Below the pieces are notes generated by a model. It saw nothing but the letters and a program-made list of their open reading frames with translations. It made no database searches and had not been told where the DNA came from. From Macrotis lagotis (lineage: Eukaryota > Chordata > Mammalia > Peramelemorphia > Peramelidae), in NCBI RefSeq assembly GCF_037893015.1, contig NC_133666.1, positions 622,523,156-622,587,155 of the forward strand: a stretch of 64,000 nt of DNA, given 5' to 3'. Shown piece by piece: positions 34,745 to 47,299 of this stretch. Made by a program: the position numbers and the translations under genes. Within the stretch, counting starts at the first letter, position 1, and the number at the start of each line of letters is the position of its first letter.

Positions 34745-36253
34745 AAATTTCAAATCTTCAAATTTCCTCCACAAAAATGGCAGCACATCACCTCAGAGTC
34801 ACAGACCCCATAAATATGGGGTATAGCAGTTTTTTCTCCTAAGACAGGAAAGACCTGACATCCAGTGGAAGAGATTTGGCCTGCATAAGGCAAACACCTC
34901 TAGATTGACTACAAATCAACAATCCAAAGCCCTGGAGGCAATTGCCTTGAGATAGCCTCAGCTTTTCAAATTTTCATCTCACATTTAGTGTCATGATCTG
35001 ATGACTGAACTAAAGAAGATTGAAGGATGTTCCATGGTTGAAGGATGCCAAACATGGCTATATTGACTAGGTGAGTTCCAGACTATGGCTGCAGGGAGAA
35101 GAAGGTAGCGAACACTAATGACTGCACTAATAGGGACAGGACCTCTGTTAGCTGAGGGCACTTGCAGGAGAACAGAGTTCCTAGCTTCAGTTTTGGGGCA
35201 GATAAGACACATCTACCAGAGGTACTACAAAGGGAAAGATGATTTGCAGGATCATGTGATCAAGGACCATAACCATGGCTAAGTGAAGAGAAGGGCTCAA
35301 GATTGTTCCACAAGATAGATCTCAGAAAATAACAAGAAGGACATGAGGTTTGGGGGCAGCATTCCCTATAACTCAGGATTATAAATTGATTACATGAACT
35401 GTTGCTAAAAACAAAATAAAATTTAAAAATGAAGAAGCAAAAGAAAAAGAACCCAGCTATCTATAGCTACTGTGGATATAGAGAAGATCTTGGTTCATAT
35501 ATAATGGAACTAAAAAAGTCACTCCTTTTTCATTGCAAAGTGTCAAATGGTTCCAAGCACAAATAGAATTCTTTGATGAATTTTAGAAGGACTTTAAAAA
35601 TCAAATAAAAGCAATCCAAGAAAATTATGTAAAGAAAATCAACTAACTAGAAATAGAGAATCAAAAACATAAGGAAGAATATAATTCCTTGAAAACTATA
35701 ACTGGTTAAGGGAAAACTAATGACTTTCTAAGACAAAGAAGACTTCAAAAATAAAAATAAAAAAATAAAACATTTCATGAGAAAAAAACAAGCTGAAGAA
35801 AAGATCAAGGAGACAGACTATAACAATATTCAAAATACATAAATATTATAAGAAATTATTAAGAAAAATTGCCTCGAAGTTCTAGCACAAAAAGACAAAG
35901 TAGAAATAGGGAAAAAAATCCCTGATTACCAACTGAATGAGATTCCAGGAAGAAGACCTACAGGAAAATCATAGCCAAGTTTCAAAGCTCCCAGGTTAAG
36001 AAGAGAATATTGGAAGAAACAAGAAAAAAAAATTATGTATCATTGGGCTACATTAAGTATTACATAAAATCTAGCACTTACTGTGTTGAAGGACCATAGA
36101 TCTTAGAATATTATATTCTACAAAGCGAAAGTGCTGGACTTAGAACCAAAAGTAATTTACCTAGCAATGTTAAATATAATCATGAATAAAAAAAAAAAAA
36201 ACACGGACATTTAGCATTCAAAGACTTTCAGGTTTTTGTGACAAAACCTCCAG
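34745..36253 (+). repeat. Old L1/HAL1 5' UTR and ORF1, sense
   Basis: AAAATGGCAGCACATCACC at the 5' end, a 5' UTR, then decayed ORF1 (AAGAAGCAAAAGAAAAAGAA start and a lysine- and glutamate-rich coiled-coil part). It ends at the relic of copy 3. Too broken to translate over more than a few dozen codons. Confidence 0.6.
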
Positions 36254-37140
36254 AGAGTGTGGCATAGATGTAGTGGTAAGAAGGATAGCAATATGATGTA
36301 ATCATGAAATGATGATAAAGCTCCAACTGTCCAGATTCTAAGCAGCTCAGAGTCGGAGGGCCCACTAGTCTGTGGATAATCCTGACCTCTTCTAGCTCAT
36401 TGTATTCTTAATTTGTGTATGCTCCTCTACCTCCAACTTTGAGCATTTCAGATTTATCCATCCTTCATTAGTCTCTGGAATCAGCACTCTTCTAAGTTCC
36501 CTTGTATTCCCTGTGTAGTAATCCTGCTACATGTTTCCTGAACTTGAATTTTTCCCTATTCTCTTTACAAAACTAATTCAAACCTTCTGGTCTTCATACA
36601 GTTTTGACTCACAAATGTAATTTAGTTCCTGTGTAGCCCTGAACTCAGTGTCCCCCCAATCCTAAAGAATGGAGAACTGGAACCCTTCTAAGTCTGGATA
36701 AATTCAAATAAGTGGGGTGCATAAGAACCCATATCTGGAACTGTTAAAGGGATTTGGAGAGAATTTAGAAGGTGCAAAGCCTACCAATAAGCCAGAAAGA
36801 GATGGTTCTAGTTTTCTTTATCCAGGAGCACAGGAAAGGGTTATCTTGTTTTATCTTAATATTAGTTTTATTTTGGCTCATAAAGTTTCTTTATAAGGAG
36901 CTAGCAATTTGAAAAGATTAGATACTTATTTTGGCAGTTTTTCATGCTGGAAATTTTAAAGCATGTTCCAGTTCCAATGGTAATCGTATTTATTCAGAGA
37001 CCATACTTATTGAGAATGGTCTGTGTCACCATAACCTATCAGGTCACTTAGCTGACAATAAGGTAATTTCAAATGAGACCTGCATTTGACTTAATTATAC
37101 ATGAATATCCTTATAGGCAACTGTTGAGAGATCAAATTTT
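36254..37140 (+). pseudogene. Copy 3 relic of the V-set gene family
   Basis: GTGTGGCATAGATGTAGTG|GTAAG at about 36257-36280 is the end of the second-span exon with its donor. The following intron matches copy 2 and 4 introns. A decayed third-span exon ends in AATAAG|GTAATTTC near 37064, followed by the same downstream words (GAGACCTGCATTTGACTTAAT). The span sequence itself is no longer readable as protein. The upstream part is taken by a sense L1/HAL1 element. This is a third duplication unit between copies 2 and 4. Confidence 0.6.
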
Positions 37141-38603
37141 CCCTAGGGAATAATTGCTCAGAAAAGGTGGTGATAGGGGAGGGTTGGAGTAGGACTAAAA
37201 AGGATGTAAAGAAAGGGAATAATCACCACAAGAAGAACAGTGGGAAGTTTGGGGACATGAGATTGATTGAGGGATCTAGTGGACTTACCTCAGACTGGGC
37301 CAGGAAGAGGACAGTAGAGTGAGATCACTCTCCTGTGCTTACCTCTCTCCTTTCCTCCCAGTTTCCTTAGACTCTTTGTCTTCTCTTCTCCCTACCTTTT
37401 CCCTCTTCTCTCCTCCTCTGCTTCCTTCTAGTATTTCTCTTTACTACTTTTCTTTTATACACTTCTCTCTGTCCCCCCTCTCTTTCCTCATTGCTCTCTC
37501 CTTTGCTGTATGCATCTTCTTTTCTGTCAGATGCCTAATCACCGAGGTAAGTAACCCTGATTTAGTACACAAGCTTATTTCCCTCCCTTGTTCTCAAATG
37601 AGTTCAAGGAGCTATGTTTAAGTTGTAGTGAGAGCTGGAGCTGAGTATATAAGGGAGGTGAAAACCACATTATCCTCTAAGAAAATTGGAGATAAGGAAT
37701 AATCAGGAAAGTCTTCATAGATTAGAAGCTTAAATTCTAGCATCCTATATTTTAACATATCATAATTGACATATTTATCTCAAAAATTCTAAAACTTGTC
37801 TTCTTTGAATGTGTGTTCCACAATTTCTGAGTATATTTTCATATCCCTTCAAGCTCTAATACTATAAGATTAGATTAGCCTGATTTGTTCATTTTAGCAA
37901 AAATAATTCCACATGATTATACTAGATTTCTAATTTATTCTGTACTAAGAAATATCTCTTTTGAAACATAGTTTTCCAAGTTGGTTTTATATAATACATT
38001 ACAAATAAATTATTAAATGGAATAAAAAGACAAGAACCAAATAAGTTTAAAATGGACTATGCTAGATAGTATTATTAGCTTTACTTATATCACATTTTTT
38101 CTTTCATGCTCTTTTTTCTAGAGTTTTCTTTAAAATCACTGATAGGCATTTCATATTGAAATAAGATTTGACTAGGTTTCTTGACAATTTGATGAGAAAT
38201 TCAGTGCTCCCTTAATCATAGTACTTTTCATTTCATTAGTCTATTTAAAAAGAAAAAAGGAATCAAATTAAATTATCAAAAATTTATTAAGCATCTTGCT
38301 AAAGGGTGGGAATACACCAAAAGGAACTCACTGCTTAATGTAACATTTCCTAAGCAAACAAACATAACTATGGAGAGGAGCAGTCAACAGGACATTAGTC
38401 TTGGAAGGAGTTTGGGTGGGTTTGTGTATTGGGACAAAAGTGGTTGGAGGTACATCCTACTGATGCCAAAGGAGGTGTGAAGCAGGTTTCAGAAGGTGGA
38501 GTGGGAACTGGAGAGATCTTGGATCTGTTGTAGGCTATCACTTTTTGAGAGTAAATATGTCTGATCATGCCTTGCCTGGGGAAAAGGAGGAGGTCATGGA
38601 CAG

Positions 38604-38611
38604 TATATAAA
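38604..38611 (+). promoter_or_regulatory. TATA box of copy 4
   Basis: TATATAAA sits in a conserved block that matches copy 2 from about 38280 to the donor at 38768. Transcription would begin near 38634. Confidence 0.6.
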
Positions 38612-38633
38612 TGAGACAGAAGTGGAGAAGAAA

Positions 38634-38767
38634 TTTACTTCCCATATCCCAGATGGTATCTAGGAGAAATCTTCCTGCAGAGTAAAGATACTTAGCAAAG
38701 AGTACTATATACAAGTCAGTCTCCACAAGTCTTCAGCATAGTACCTCAACTCAGCTTAGATTAGGAG
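38634..38767 (+). other. Copy 4 exon 1, 5' untranslated (predicted), with a small upstream ORF
   Basis: The end is the donor GAG|GTAAGT, the same as in copy 2. This copy is longer than copy 2 in the middle, and the extra part carries an ATG at 38653 with a stop at 38683-38685 (10 codons plus stop). That upstream ORF is missing from copy 2 and might lower translation of copy 4. The start is estimated from the TATA box. Confidence 0.45.
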
Positions 38768-40318
38768 GTAAGTCTGTCTTCTATTCTTAGCCTCATTCTG
38801 CCACCAACAAATCTCAACTCACACTGATTCTCTTTCTGTGTCCAAAGATTCTGAGGAATCCCTTCCAATATGGTATAAATGTGGCAGAAATCAGACAGAA
38901 ATCATAGTTTGTATATTTCCTGATTGATTTAGCCACCCTGGTTCTCATGCCTTGGATAATAGGTATGGGGACAGAGGCAGAGGACTTAACTGTAGGCTGG
39001 CATAGACAGAGCAGGCTTAATAAAATAGATTGAATGTGGTAGGATAGAATAGATAGGGCTTATGGATGGGGTGGACTAGAGGAAACACTTTGAGCATTAT
39101 AAAACTGAGTGGATAAAATAATCAGAAAGGAAAGAGAGCACAGGGTAGAGTGGTTGGAATGAAATCAGGTTTCACTGAGATGCATTGTACTGAAAAGATG
39201 AGAAGGAATTGGGTCATTGTAAATTACCTGGCTCAGACAATATGTAGATCATCCTCAGTGGTTCTGAGTACTGAATTGCAGGAAGGCCATAGTCAATGTG
39301 AAAAGCATACAGAGGATTATGGAATTAGTGAAGAATTCAAAGGTTTAGAAATAGAATATTCAGTCTTTTAGTCCCAGGCCAGAACAGCATCATGCAAAAA
39401 CTTTTCTGTGAGACCCTATACAAAACAGAGGGGAACAAATAAAATGGAATCTTCTTAAGGACAGTTTCTGTATTTGTAATTTCAGAACTTAACACAGTAT
39501 TTGATAAACAATAAAACATTAAATAAATGCTTTTAAATGTAAATTAATGTGAAAAATATTTATTGAGATAATTTAAATTTTATCTGGAGAAAAGGAAACT
39601 TGTGTGGTGGGCCATTGGGTATCCTCAAATACATGAAGGATTTCCACATAGGAAAGAAATAAGATATATGTGTTCCCTAATCAAGAGGTTAAGAACTAGG
39701 AGCAGTGGGAAAAGTAGCAGGAGCAGATTTCAGTTCAATAAAAGGAAGGTATTTCTTCCCAATTTGAGCTCTCTGAGGGTGATATAGGCTGCTCTGGAGG
39801 TAGTAGGTTCTCTCTTCCCAAAAATATTCAAGCAAGTTCTAAATAGTTCCTTTTCAAGGATGTTGTAGAGTTGATTTTCTACCTCTCATAGTCTCTTTTT
39901 CAAATCCACCAAACTAGGGACCTCGAATGAACTAGGTCATCTTTGGGTAGGGTATTGATTAGTGACTAAAGTGTCAGTTGCCCTTCACAATCATGTCCGT
40001 TATCTGGATATACTTGTGCTGCTATTACTATGGGGAAAGCATTTGAAAGAGCACAGTGGAAAGATTTTACTAGACCTGGTGTAGGACATTTATAAGTTAG
40101 TGTTAGAGATAATAGAAATAAGGTGGTCAGAAGTAGGGGATGGAGAATAGATTTTTGTATGTTGTCAGACAGTGTTTCTGAATAACTAGACTGGAGAAGC
40201 AAAGAGAGAGAGAGGGTGGGACTATGCTAATCACTGAAAAATGAGTACAAGTTTAGAAACAGTGACTGGAGAGAGATCTGCTGAGGCAGACAGATGCTTC
40301 CATTTAAGATCTTTCTAA

Positions 40319-40482
40319 GGGGTGGCTAGGTGGGGCAGTGGATAGAGCACCGGCCCTGGAGTCAGGAGTATCTCAGTTCAAATCCGGCCTCAGACACTTA
40401 GCTGTGTGACCTGGGGCAATCCACTTAACCCCATATGCCTTGCAAAATACACCCCCCCCAAAACCAAACAAACCTAAAACAA
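40319..40482 (+). repeat. WSINE-like CORE SINE in intron 1 of copy 4
   Basis: GGGGTGGCTAGGTGGGGCAG, box B CAGTTCAAATCCGGCCTCAG, ATGCCTTGCAAAATACACC. Absent at the matching place in copy 2 (about 22510), so it came after the duplication. Confidence 0.9.
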
Positions 40483-41017
40483 ACATCTTTCCAGGTGAGA
40501 GTTTCAGTCCTGTGAGGCTCAGGAGGGCTATCACAGAGCAGGCAAGAGTAGGAATTGGTGTGATCTGGAGAAGTTTAGACAGGAGACAAGAATTTAAAAT
40601 ATGAGGTTCATGTGGCCCATAAAATCCATTGGAGCACTGGTGAAGGCTCTGGAGAGGAAAATGTAATCACAGGATTGGGTCTAAGACTGCTAGAGGATTT
40701 TGTGGCTAATCTTTGGACTGAAGAGTGGATCTCAGACAGGCAGCCTTGAGTGGGATTGATAGGGGTCATTGAAAATTATCATGCTGATGATTCCCAATGT
40801 CCTTGTAATAGCTGCTGATGTTCTGACCTAGTCCAAGAATATCTCTAATATTCTTAACAGTCATAGTCTTTCTGTCACTGCCAGAGATACTGATCACAAT
40901 TAGCCACTGGTTTCCTTTTTCCTTGTCACAATGCCTCTGTCGTATTTATTTACCATTCTATGCCCAAATTCACATCAATCACTAATACTTCTCCATTTCC
41001 TGTGTTCTTTCCCAGGT

Positions 41018-41108
41018 ATGATGGAGCTTCTGAATTTCTCAGGATTCTTTTTCTCTAATTTTGTGATTGTTTTCATCCTCCTTCTCAAGAAGCCAACAGT
41101 GTCCACAG
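41018..41108 (+). CDS. Copy 4 signal-peptide exon
   Basis: Acceptor CCCAG, then GT and two ATG codons in a row (41018 and 41021) in frame. It encodes MMELLNFSG and a hydrophobic core FVIVFILLL, and ends in phase 1 at a GTAAGG donor. Only the second ATG has a counterpart in copy 2, so the start could be either. Confidence 0.78.
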
Positions 41109-42747
41109 GTAAGGGTATTTACTTCTCTCTTTAACATATAGTGATTCTATTCCAATCTGTTATCCTCCCAAATCATTCCACCATTCTCTCTTAGTATCCT
41201 ATGGAATTTTTCTCAGTTTTTCTCTTTTCTCTCTCTTCTATTATCTACTCAATGTTCTGGTATACTGTATCCTCCTTTAGTTGCTAATTTAACTTTTTAC
41301 CCATGCTCACTTAAACTCTTGTTTCCTTCTCCACTATACCATTTTAGTGTACTATCCTTCACCAATGCCTTGCATAAACCTTGTATATTCTTCTATCTTC
41401 TTTTCTCTGACCCTCTGTTTCTTCTTCCTGTTTGATTAAACAGAACAGCTCTCAGTGATTGGACCTTCAAGACCCATCCAGGCCTTGCTTGGGGGAGAGG
41501 TAGAACTATCATGTTACCTTTCCCCACCTCAGAGTACTCAGCACATGGAGATTGTCTGGTTGCAATCAACTTGGGTCATACATCTCTATCGAGATGGGGA
41601 GGATCATTTTGGAGACCAGGACCCTGATTACCAAGGGAGGACTGAACTGGTGAGAGATGGTATCACAAATGGGAATGTCACCTTGAAGATCAGGAATGTG
41701 AGACTCTTGGATGCAGGAAGGTACAAATGTCTCTTTGAGGATGGTTTTCACCTAGAGGAAGCTGATATGGAAGTCTTAGGTGAGGAGTTGAACCCTGAAT
41801 TGCACGTGTTTTTGCATCTCTGAGGGGAGAAGTTAGCACTGTTATTAATAGAATTACAGGATTGACAAATTAGAAGGGAACTAAAAGTTCATGTGAGCCA
41901 ACACTTCTCTGAACAAGAAACTTCTATGTTCCCTGACTTTATTTTAATTGGACCAGCATGCTTAGTCCCTAGACTTGCACCTTGCATATGGAAGAAGTTT
42001 AATGAATGCTTGTTACATTGGATAGAACTTTCAACCTTTGCTTAAAGATAACGAATGAGAAGACATCCTGTCCCACGGTGGGATCAGGCCCTTTCTACTT
42101 CTGGATAAATTTAGTCATTAATAATTTTTTTTTGTTGACATCAAGTTTAAATTATCCTTTCTGAAGCTTTCACTCATTGCCACTAATTTTCTATTAGGAG
42201 CACAAATGAAACAAATCTAATCAATTTTGCTTTTTTATTATCTATGTAAACCTAGAAAATCATTTTGCTTTAGTGTTTCTCAATTTTCTCATCTGTACTA
42301 AATCTATCATCATAGGATAAGTAAATAGTTATTTTCTCATCTTAATCTCCCAGAGTAAGGCTGGCTACATCTCCTCTCAGAAGAATAGGCTAATTTTGAG
42401 GAACAGTGGAGTTCCTTTCCCCAATGCTTTCAGAGTCACCATCATTAATTGCCAGTGATTAGCATCCAAGTTCTATTTAATCAATTAATATCAACCTTTC
42501 CACAGGAATATTTACTACAATGTTGCAAGAACAGCATTATAAATATTTCCTCCTTGGGAGACACTTTTTGCTATACCATCTCAGTTATTACAGACTATAG
42601 GGAGAATAGGCTCAAATCAATGAAAGTTCTCTATAGCACTGATGAAGTAAATTGACTTGCAAATGTGATTTATTCCATGAATGGGTGAATATACCTTTAC
42701 CAGTTTAAATTCTTTAGTTTTCTTGGGACTTTGGATTTGTGTGTGTA

Positions 42748-42780
<33 letters not shown>

Positions 42781-44753
42781 CTGACTACAAGCAAATGCTT
42801 GGAAGGACCCTAGGTCTCAGATGCTCTGCTTGTGTCTTTTGAAGTTCACAAGTTCATAAACATCTTGAAGATTCTTTATCCAAAAGAAGGAAAAGCATGT
42901 ACACTAGAGACAGTAATAATGTCTCTTCAGTTTCAAGTTAGCTCTGGGGGAAAGAGATATCAAGATGCCTCTTCCCATTCAGATGCCCTCAGAAGCTGGG
43001 CTTCATAAGAATTTGTCCCTTTAAATATTAGGTTCAGAAGAATAAGTTTTGGCTTGATGTAAAGGAAAAATACTGTCTAGTAATTGGACTAATGTCAAAA
43101 TGAAAGAGAACTTCACATAGAGTTGGTTGGCTACTTTTTCCTGTGAGACTTTTAGCAAAAGCTGGATGACCACTGTAGAAGAGTTTTAAGGCAGAGTCTG
43201 ATTCAAGTGTTTAATAAGATGTGAGTTCCCTTCCAACTGGAAGGATTTGTGAATGTAAGAACAGTCCAAACATCCCCAAAATCAGTTCCCAGTCTTCTGC
43301 ATATTTCCTGATACAGTCAATGCAGTCGAATAATGTGTCTCACAGCTAGATAGGGCTAACCACAGGTAAAGTGTCCTGACATGGGATGGAGAAAGGGGAT
43401 ATAGGTTTGGTAATCTTAGGAATGTCTTCTGTGGGATACAGAGCTGAACAGAGAGCTGCAAGGACCAGAGCAGTCCAGAAATTGGCTATAGAGATAACCT
43501 TGCCCTCTGCTCAGTTGGGGTATGAGTGTGGCCAGTAGGGAGGGAAGCTGGTGCAAGGATTGATACAATATTATTTTGGTCCTGAGACTTATGTTCAATT
43601 ATGTTTTAGGTGAAGGAATTGTGTCACAGATGTTGCCACCAACACATTTTTTCTTCATCGGTACTTTTTGGTTTATATTATATGTAATATTTTTATTTTA
43701 CATGCTGCTATTCCAAGGTAATTATGAGGGTAAAAGGGGGCAAGGGCTTTCTATTTTTCTCATTAACATATCTGCTCCAGGAAAGGATATGAATTTGGGG
43801 AGCATTTTACCTTGTTTCCATTCCTTGGTCAAGTGTTATACCTTGTCTCCGACAGATACTCTATGTTCAGGGTTCCTCAATATTCACCCATAGAAACCTG
43901 CTTCTTTCAACTACCTTTGTAGTCATGTGACCTGCTGATTTCCCCCTACTCCCATCTCAAAGACTTTTTTTTGCCCAACCATTCTTTCATCATATGTTGA
44001 TGCAAAGCATGCACTAGGCTTTATGGGATTTAAAAAAAACCAACTATCTCCTTCCTCTTCCTCAGTTATAATCCTTGTTGGTTTGTAAGATCATAGTCTG
44101 AATATCATTTTTGATTTTCAAAGCAATTGAAAAACTGCAACTTAATCAGGATTTTTATGAGCTGGTTAATGTTTTGGTTTGTAGCATGAACTGAAGAAAA
44201 AAAAGTTGACATCTTCATTACTTGGTACTTGCCCTTGGTAACTCAGTAATTTGTATTTGCCTTCATAGAGCTAACAGTCTTTGTGAGAGTGAGTCATAGA
44301 TACAAAACTGAGATGGCTTGTGGAAATTGGCAATTGAGTTGATATTTGAAACAAAAAAAACCCTTAATGATTCTAAGAGCTAAAGTTTAGGAATGTATGC
44401 ACTGCAAGCAAACTTGTAAAAAGTTGGAAAATGGATGGAGAGGTACAGTAGAAAGGTGCCCAGATTAGGTATTAGAATGTTTGAAATCATATGGAACATG
44501 AGGGTAAGGAAAGACCATCCAAAGAATGAAATATACATGAGGAGCAGCCAGATCCTACTGAGTGGGAAAAAGTAGAAGAATAAGAGAGAGAAACATCTAA
44601 AATGAAAACAATTTGTGAATTAAGGAGCAGGAATAAGAAAGGTTTAAATTGAAGGAATATTTGCCATTAAGGAGTGATGACATGATAGAAAAGTAAACAT
44701 ACTGTTATTTATAAATATATATATATATATGAAATTTATATGTTCTTTATAAG

Positions 44754-44807
<54 letters not shown>

Positions 44808-45954
44808 AAATTTAGTTTTGGTTACAGGGATTATGTTTCATCTTTTATCCTAGATGGGGACAGCTGCTAAGGATGCTATACCCTTGAAAACATTCAAGTT
44901 ATACTTAAACCTTGCTATAAGAAGGTGGGGCAGCAGAAAAAACAAGATCACAACCATGCTCTCAGGGTTGGGAACTTCTGTCAGTCTATTTTCGTAGGTC
45001 AAGTCCCTGGATGGGTGAGATTAGTGGACTTTTGCTTATGATTTCTACATTGGAAATCGAAATGGCCATTTGTTTCTTATGGCTGCGGCACAGATGTAGA
45101 GGTAAGAATGGGATAAGGTGAGTAGTAATGTGATCAAATTATGAGATGCTAATAAAATGCAAGTTTGCAGCCTCCAAGCTGCTTAGAATCTGAGAGTCCC
45201 TCAGTCTCTGTGCAATCCTTACTTCTCCTTGCTTAATATAATCTGATCTGTGTGTGCTTCTCAGCCCCCAATCTGTGTGCCCCTTAGTATGTACTGCCCA
45301 GACTCCTTATTGGGTCCCAATGTTTGCATTGCTCTGACCCTTTTGTGTTTCCCTATCCATGTGTAGTCTTCCTTAGGAATGTGTCCTGTATTCACTGTGT
45401 GTGACTTATTCTTTGCAATTCAGACCCTGAATTTTCCCTCACCCTTAAAAAAAATTATCCAAATTTACTGGTCTCCACACAATCTTGATCCACTAAGTTC
45501 CTATGTAACTTTCAGTGCTAGGTCTCCCTGCCCTCTTCTATGTCTTTACCTAAAGTATAGAGGTCTGTCATCCTTTTGAGAATGAATTAGCTAAAATAGA
45601 GTGTGGCACATAAGGCACATTTGTATCCTAGATAGGGAGGCCAAAGGGGGCAGGGCTATCAATGGACCAGAAACAGATAGTTCGAACCCTTCTTCCCAAG
45701 GGAAGGGATACCTGTTTCTCCTCAATATCAGCTCATACATAGCTCCTTTCTCCTATGCAGGAATTCTTTTTGATGAAACATCACTTTGGAAAGAGTGGAA
45801 ATTTTGGCTATCAATAGCTTTACTGGTACTTACAAATATCATTCCCTCTGTATATCAACTAGTATATTTCTGTCAACGAAGGAAACATCGCACTCAATCA
45901 GTCTGTTGCCTTGACTATGAGGTAATTTTTGACTGGATGTGCATTTTACTATAA
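41018..45954 (+). CDS. SKINT/butyrophilin/MOG-like V-set membrane protein, copy 4 (complete, 5 coding exons)
   Basis: Model: join(41018..41108, 41444..41779, 43610..43717, 44985..45101, 45761..45954), 846 nt, 281 aa. The joined frame is open and every coding intron is phase 1. Layout is as in copy 2: signal peptide, one V-set with both cysteines (VELSCYL and DAGRYKC), and three single-span exons. The V-set has LSPPQSTQHMEIVW, the form closest to mouse SKINT V domains as I recall them. Compared with copy 2 it lacks two residues in the last V strand (ADMEVLG against ADMELKVLG) and has an N-glycosylation sequon NVT. The tail after the third span differs from copy 2. Two intact, diverged paralogues argue for two working genes. 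Confidence 0.8.
41444..41779 (+). CDS. Copy 4 V-set immunoglobulin exon
   Basis: A 336-base phase 1-1 exon, six bases shorter than in copy 2. It keeps both cysteines, the core Trp, HLYRDGEDHF, the YQGRTELVRDG stretch and DAGRYKCLF. The donor is TTAG|GTGAGG. Differences from copy 2 cluster near the start, around STWVIH, and at FEDGFHLEE, which are loop-like parts of the V fold. Confidence 0.88.
42739..42780 (+). repeat. (TG)n simple repeat
   Basis: TG units with two TATG breaks, between the V-set and first-span exons of copy 4. Confidence 0.93.
43610..43717 (+). CDS. Copy 4 first membrane-span exon
   Basis: A 108-base phase 1-1 exon with acceptor TGTTTTAG and donor CAAG|GTAATT. The stalk EGIVSQMLPPTH is followed by a hydrophobic span rich in Phe and Ile. 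Confidence 0.75.
44711..44806 (+). repeat. (AT)n and (GT)n compound repeat
   Basis: AT units, a short gap, then AT and GT units, about 180 bases upstream of the second-span exon of copy 4. Not present in copy 2. Confidence 0.93.
44985..45101 (+). CDS. Copy 4 second membrane-span exon
   Basis: 117 bases, the same length and phase as in copy 2, ending in LRHRCRG before a GTAAGA donor. It encodes RSSPWMGEISG and then the span. The acceptor after TCTGTCAG keeps the frame, and the alternative AG at 44997 shifts it. Confidence 0.65.
45761..45954 (+). CDS. Copy 4 third membrane-span exon and C-terminus
   Basis: Acceptor CTATGCAG, phase 1. It encodes GILFDETSLWKEWKFW, a span, a basic end (CQRRKHRTQS) and a tail stopping at 45954. 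A GTAATT at 45922 is the same possible donor seen in copy 2, so the last 11 residues may not be in the main product. Confidence 0.7.
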
Positions 45955-46239
45955 CAGGATGAATTATCTTTTCAGCCAACTAGTGAGGGACAAATCAAGG
46001 AACACAAATTCTGAATTAAGGGTGATGCAGGAATAGAAGAGGATGAAAGGAAAGGGGGATTCTTGTAATAATGAACTAAGTGGAGGGTTTGAGAATATAA
46101 GGTGTTAAGTAAGGCAGTGGACTTGACTCAGACCGGGCTGGGAGGAGGACAGTTTATGAAAGTCAAAGAGAGACCACTCTTTTCTTCACATTCTTCTCCC
46201 TTCCTTAACAACTAAAAGGCTCACATGAGCTATTATCTC

Positions 46240-47290
46240 CTTAACTTTTATCTCATACAATAAAATGGCCTTCTCATTGCCAAAGCCAACTCTTCTTCAG
46301 ACACAAGTGATCCCATTCTATTCTGTATTATCCAGTGAATTAGCCCCTCTGATCACCATTCCCTCACTTATCTTCCCTGTCAATTGGCTGCTTCCCTCCA
46401 GCTTATAAATGTGTTTATATTTCTTCATCCTCAAAAGTCTCTTGATCTGTCCAACTCTTAGCGATTGTTCCATGGCTTTCCTTCCTTTTGGCACTAAAAT
46501 GCTTGAGAAGGTCATCTGCAAGAGGTTCTTCCACCTCTTTTCCTTTCATTTTCTTCTTACCTCTCTCTACAGTCTGGCTTCTGATTTAATAATTCAACTG
46601 AAACTATTTATTCTGAAGTTACTAATTATCTTTCAAAGGACAAATCTAATGACATTAAATTGAATCCTGATTGACTTCTCTGCAACCTTTGACACTATCA
46701 CTTCCTTCTTCAACTTGAAACTCTTTTTTTCAGGCCATATTTTCAGGCCATATCTGATAATTATGGGTATCCACAAATTCCTGTTCTGGGACCTTAACCT
46801 TTTCTTTTTCCTTTTTGCTACTTTACTTGATGATCTCATCAGCTTCCATGCATTCAATTATTACCTCTATGTGTATGATTCTCAAATCTGTTTACATATC
46901 CCTAACCAAATCATCCTTAGTTCCTCATCTCTAGTTGTCTAATGGACATCTGAAATGTGTATGTCCTATAGATATCTTAATCTTTTCTGTCTAAAATTTA
47001 ATTCATTATCTTTGCCTCTAGATCCTTCCCTTTCTCTAATTTCCTCATTACTCTAGAAGTCCTCCCAGTCATCCAGCCTCATGAACTGTCATCTTCTCCT
47101 TTCTCTCTCTATCCACCAACATAGACTTGTTAATGTTACATTTATAACATCTGTCCTATAAAATCTCTTCTCTTCTCTGACAAGGCCATTATCCTGAAGT
47201 AGTCTAAGTATCTCTCACTAGGGTCAATAACCTGTTGGTCTTCTTCCTACAACTCCCCCCGCCACCGTCTTTATTCCACTCAGTTGGAAA
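46240..47290 (+). repeat. L2/CR1-like LINE fragment (copy 4 unit)
   Basis: Aligns with the fragments after copies 1 and 2. Broken reverse-transcriptase reading frame, including LLDDLISF and VYDSQICLHIPN. Confidence 0.65.
46259..46264 (+). promoter_or_regulatory. Possible poly(A) signal of copy 4
   Basis: AATAAA about 305 bases after the stop, at the position matching that of copy 2. Confidence 0.35.
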
Positions 47291-47299
47291 AGTGATCCT

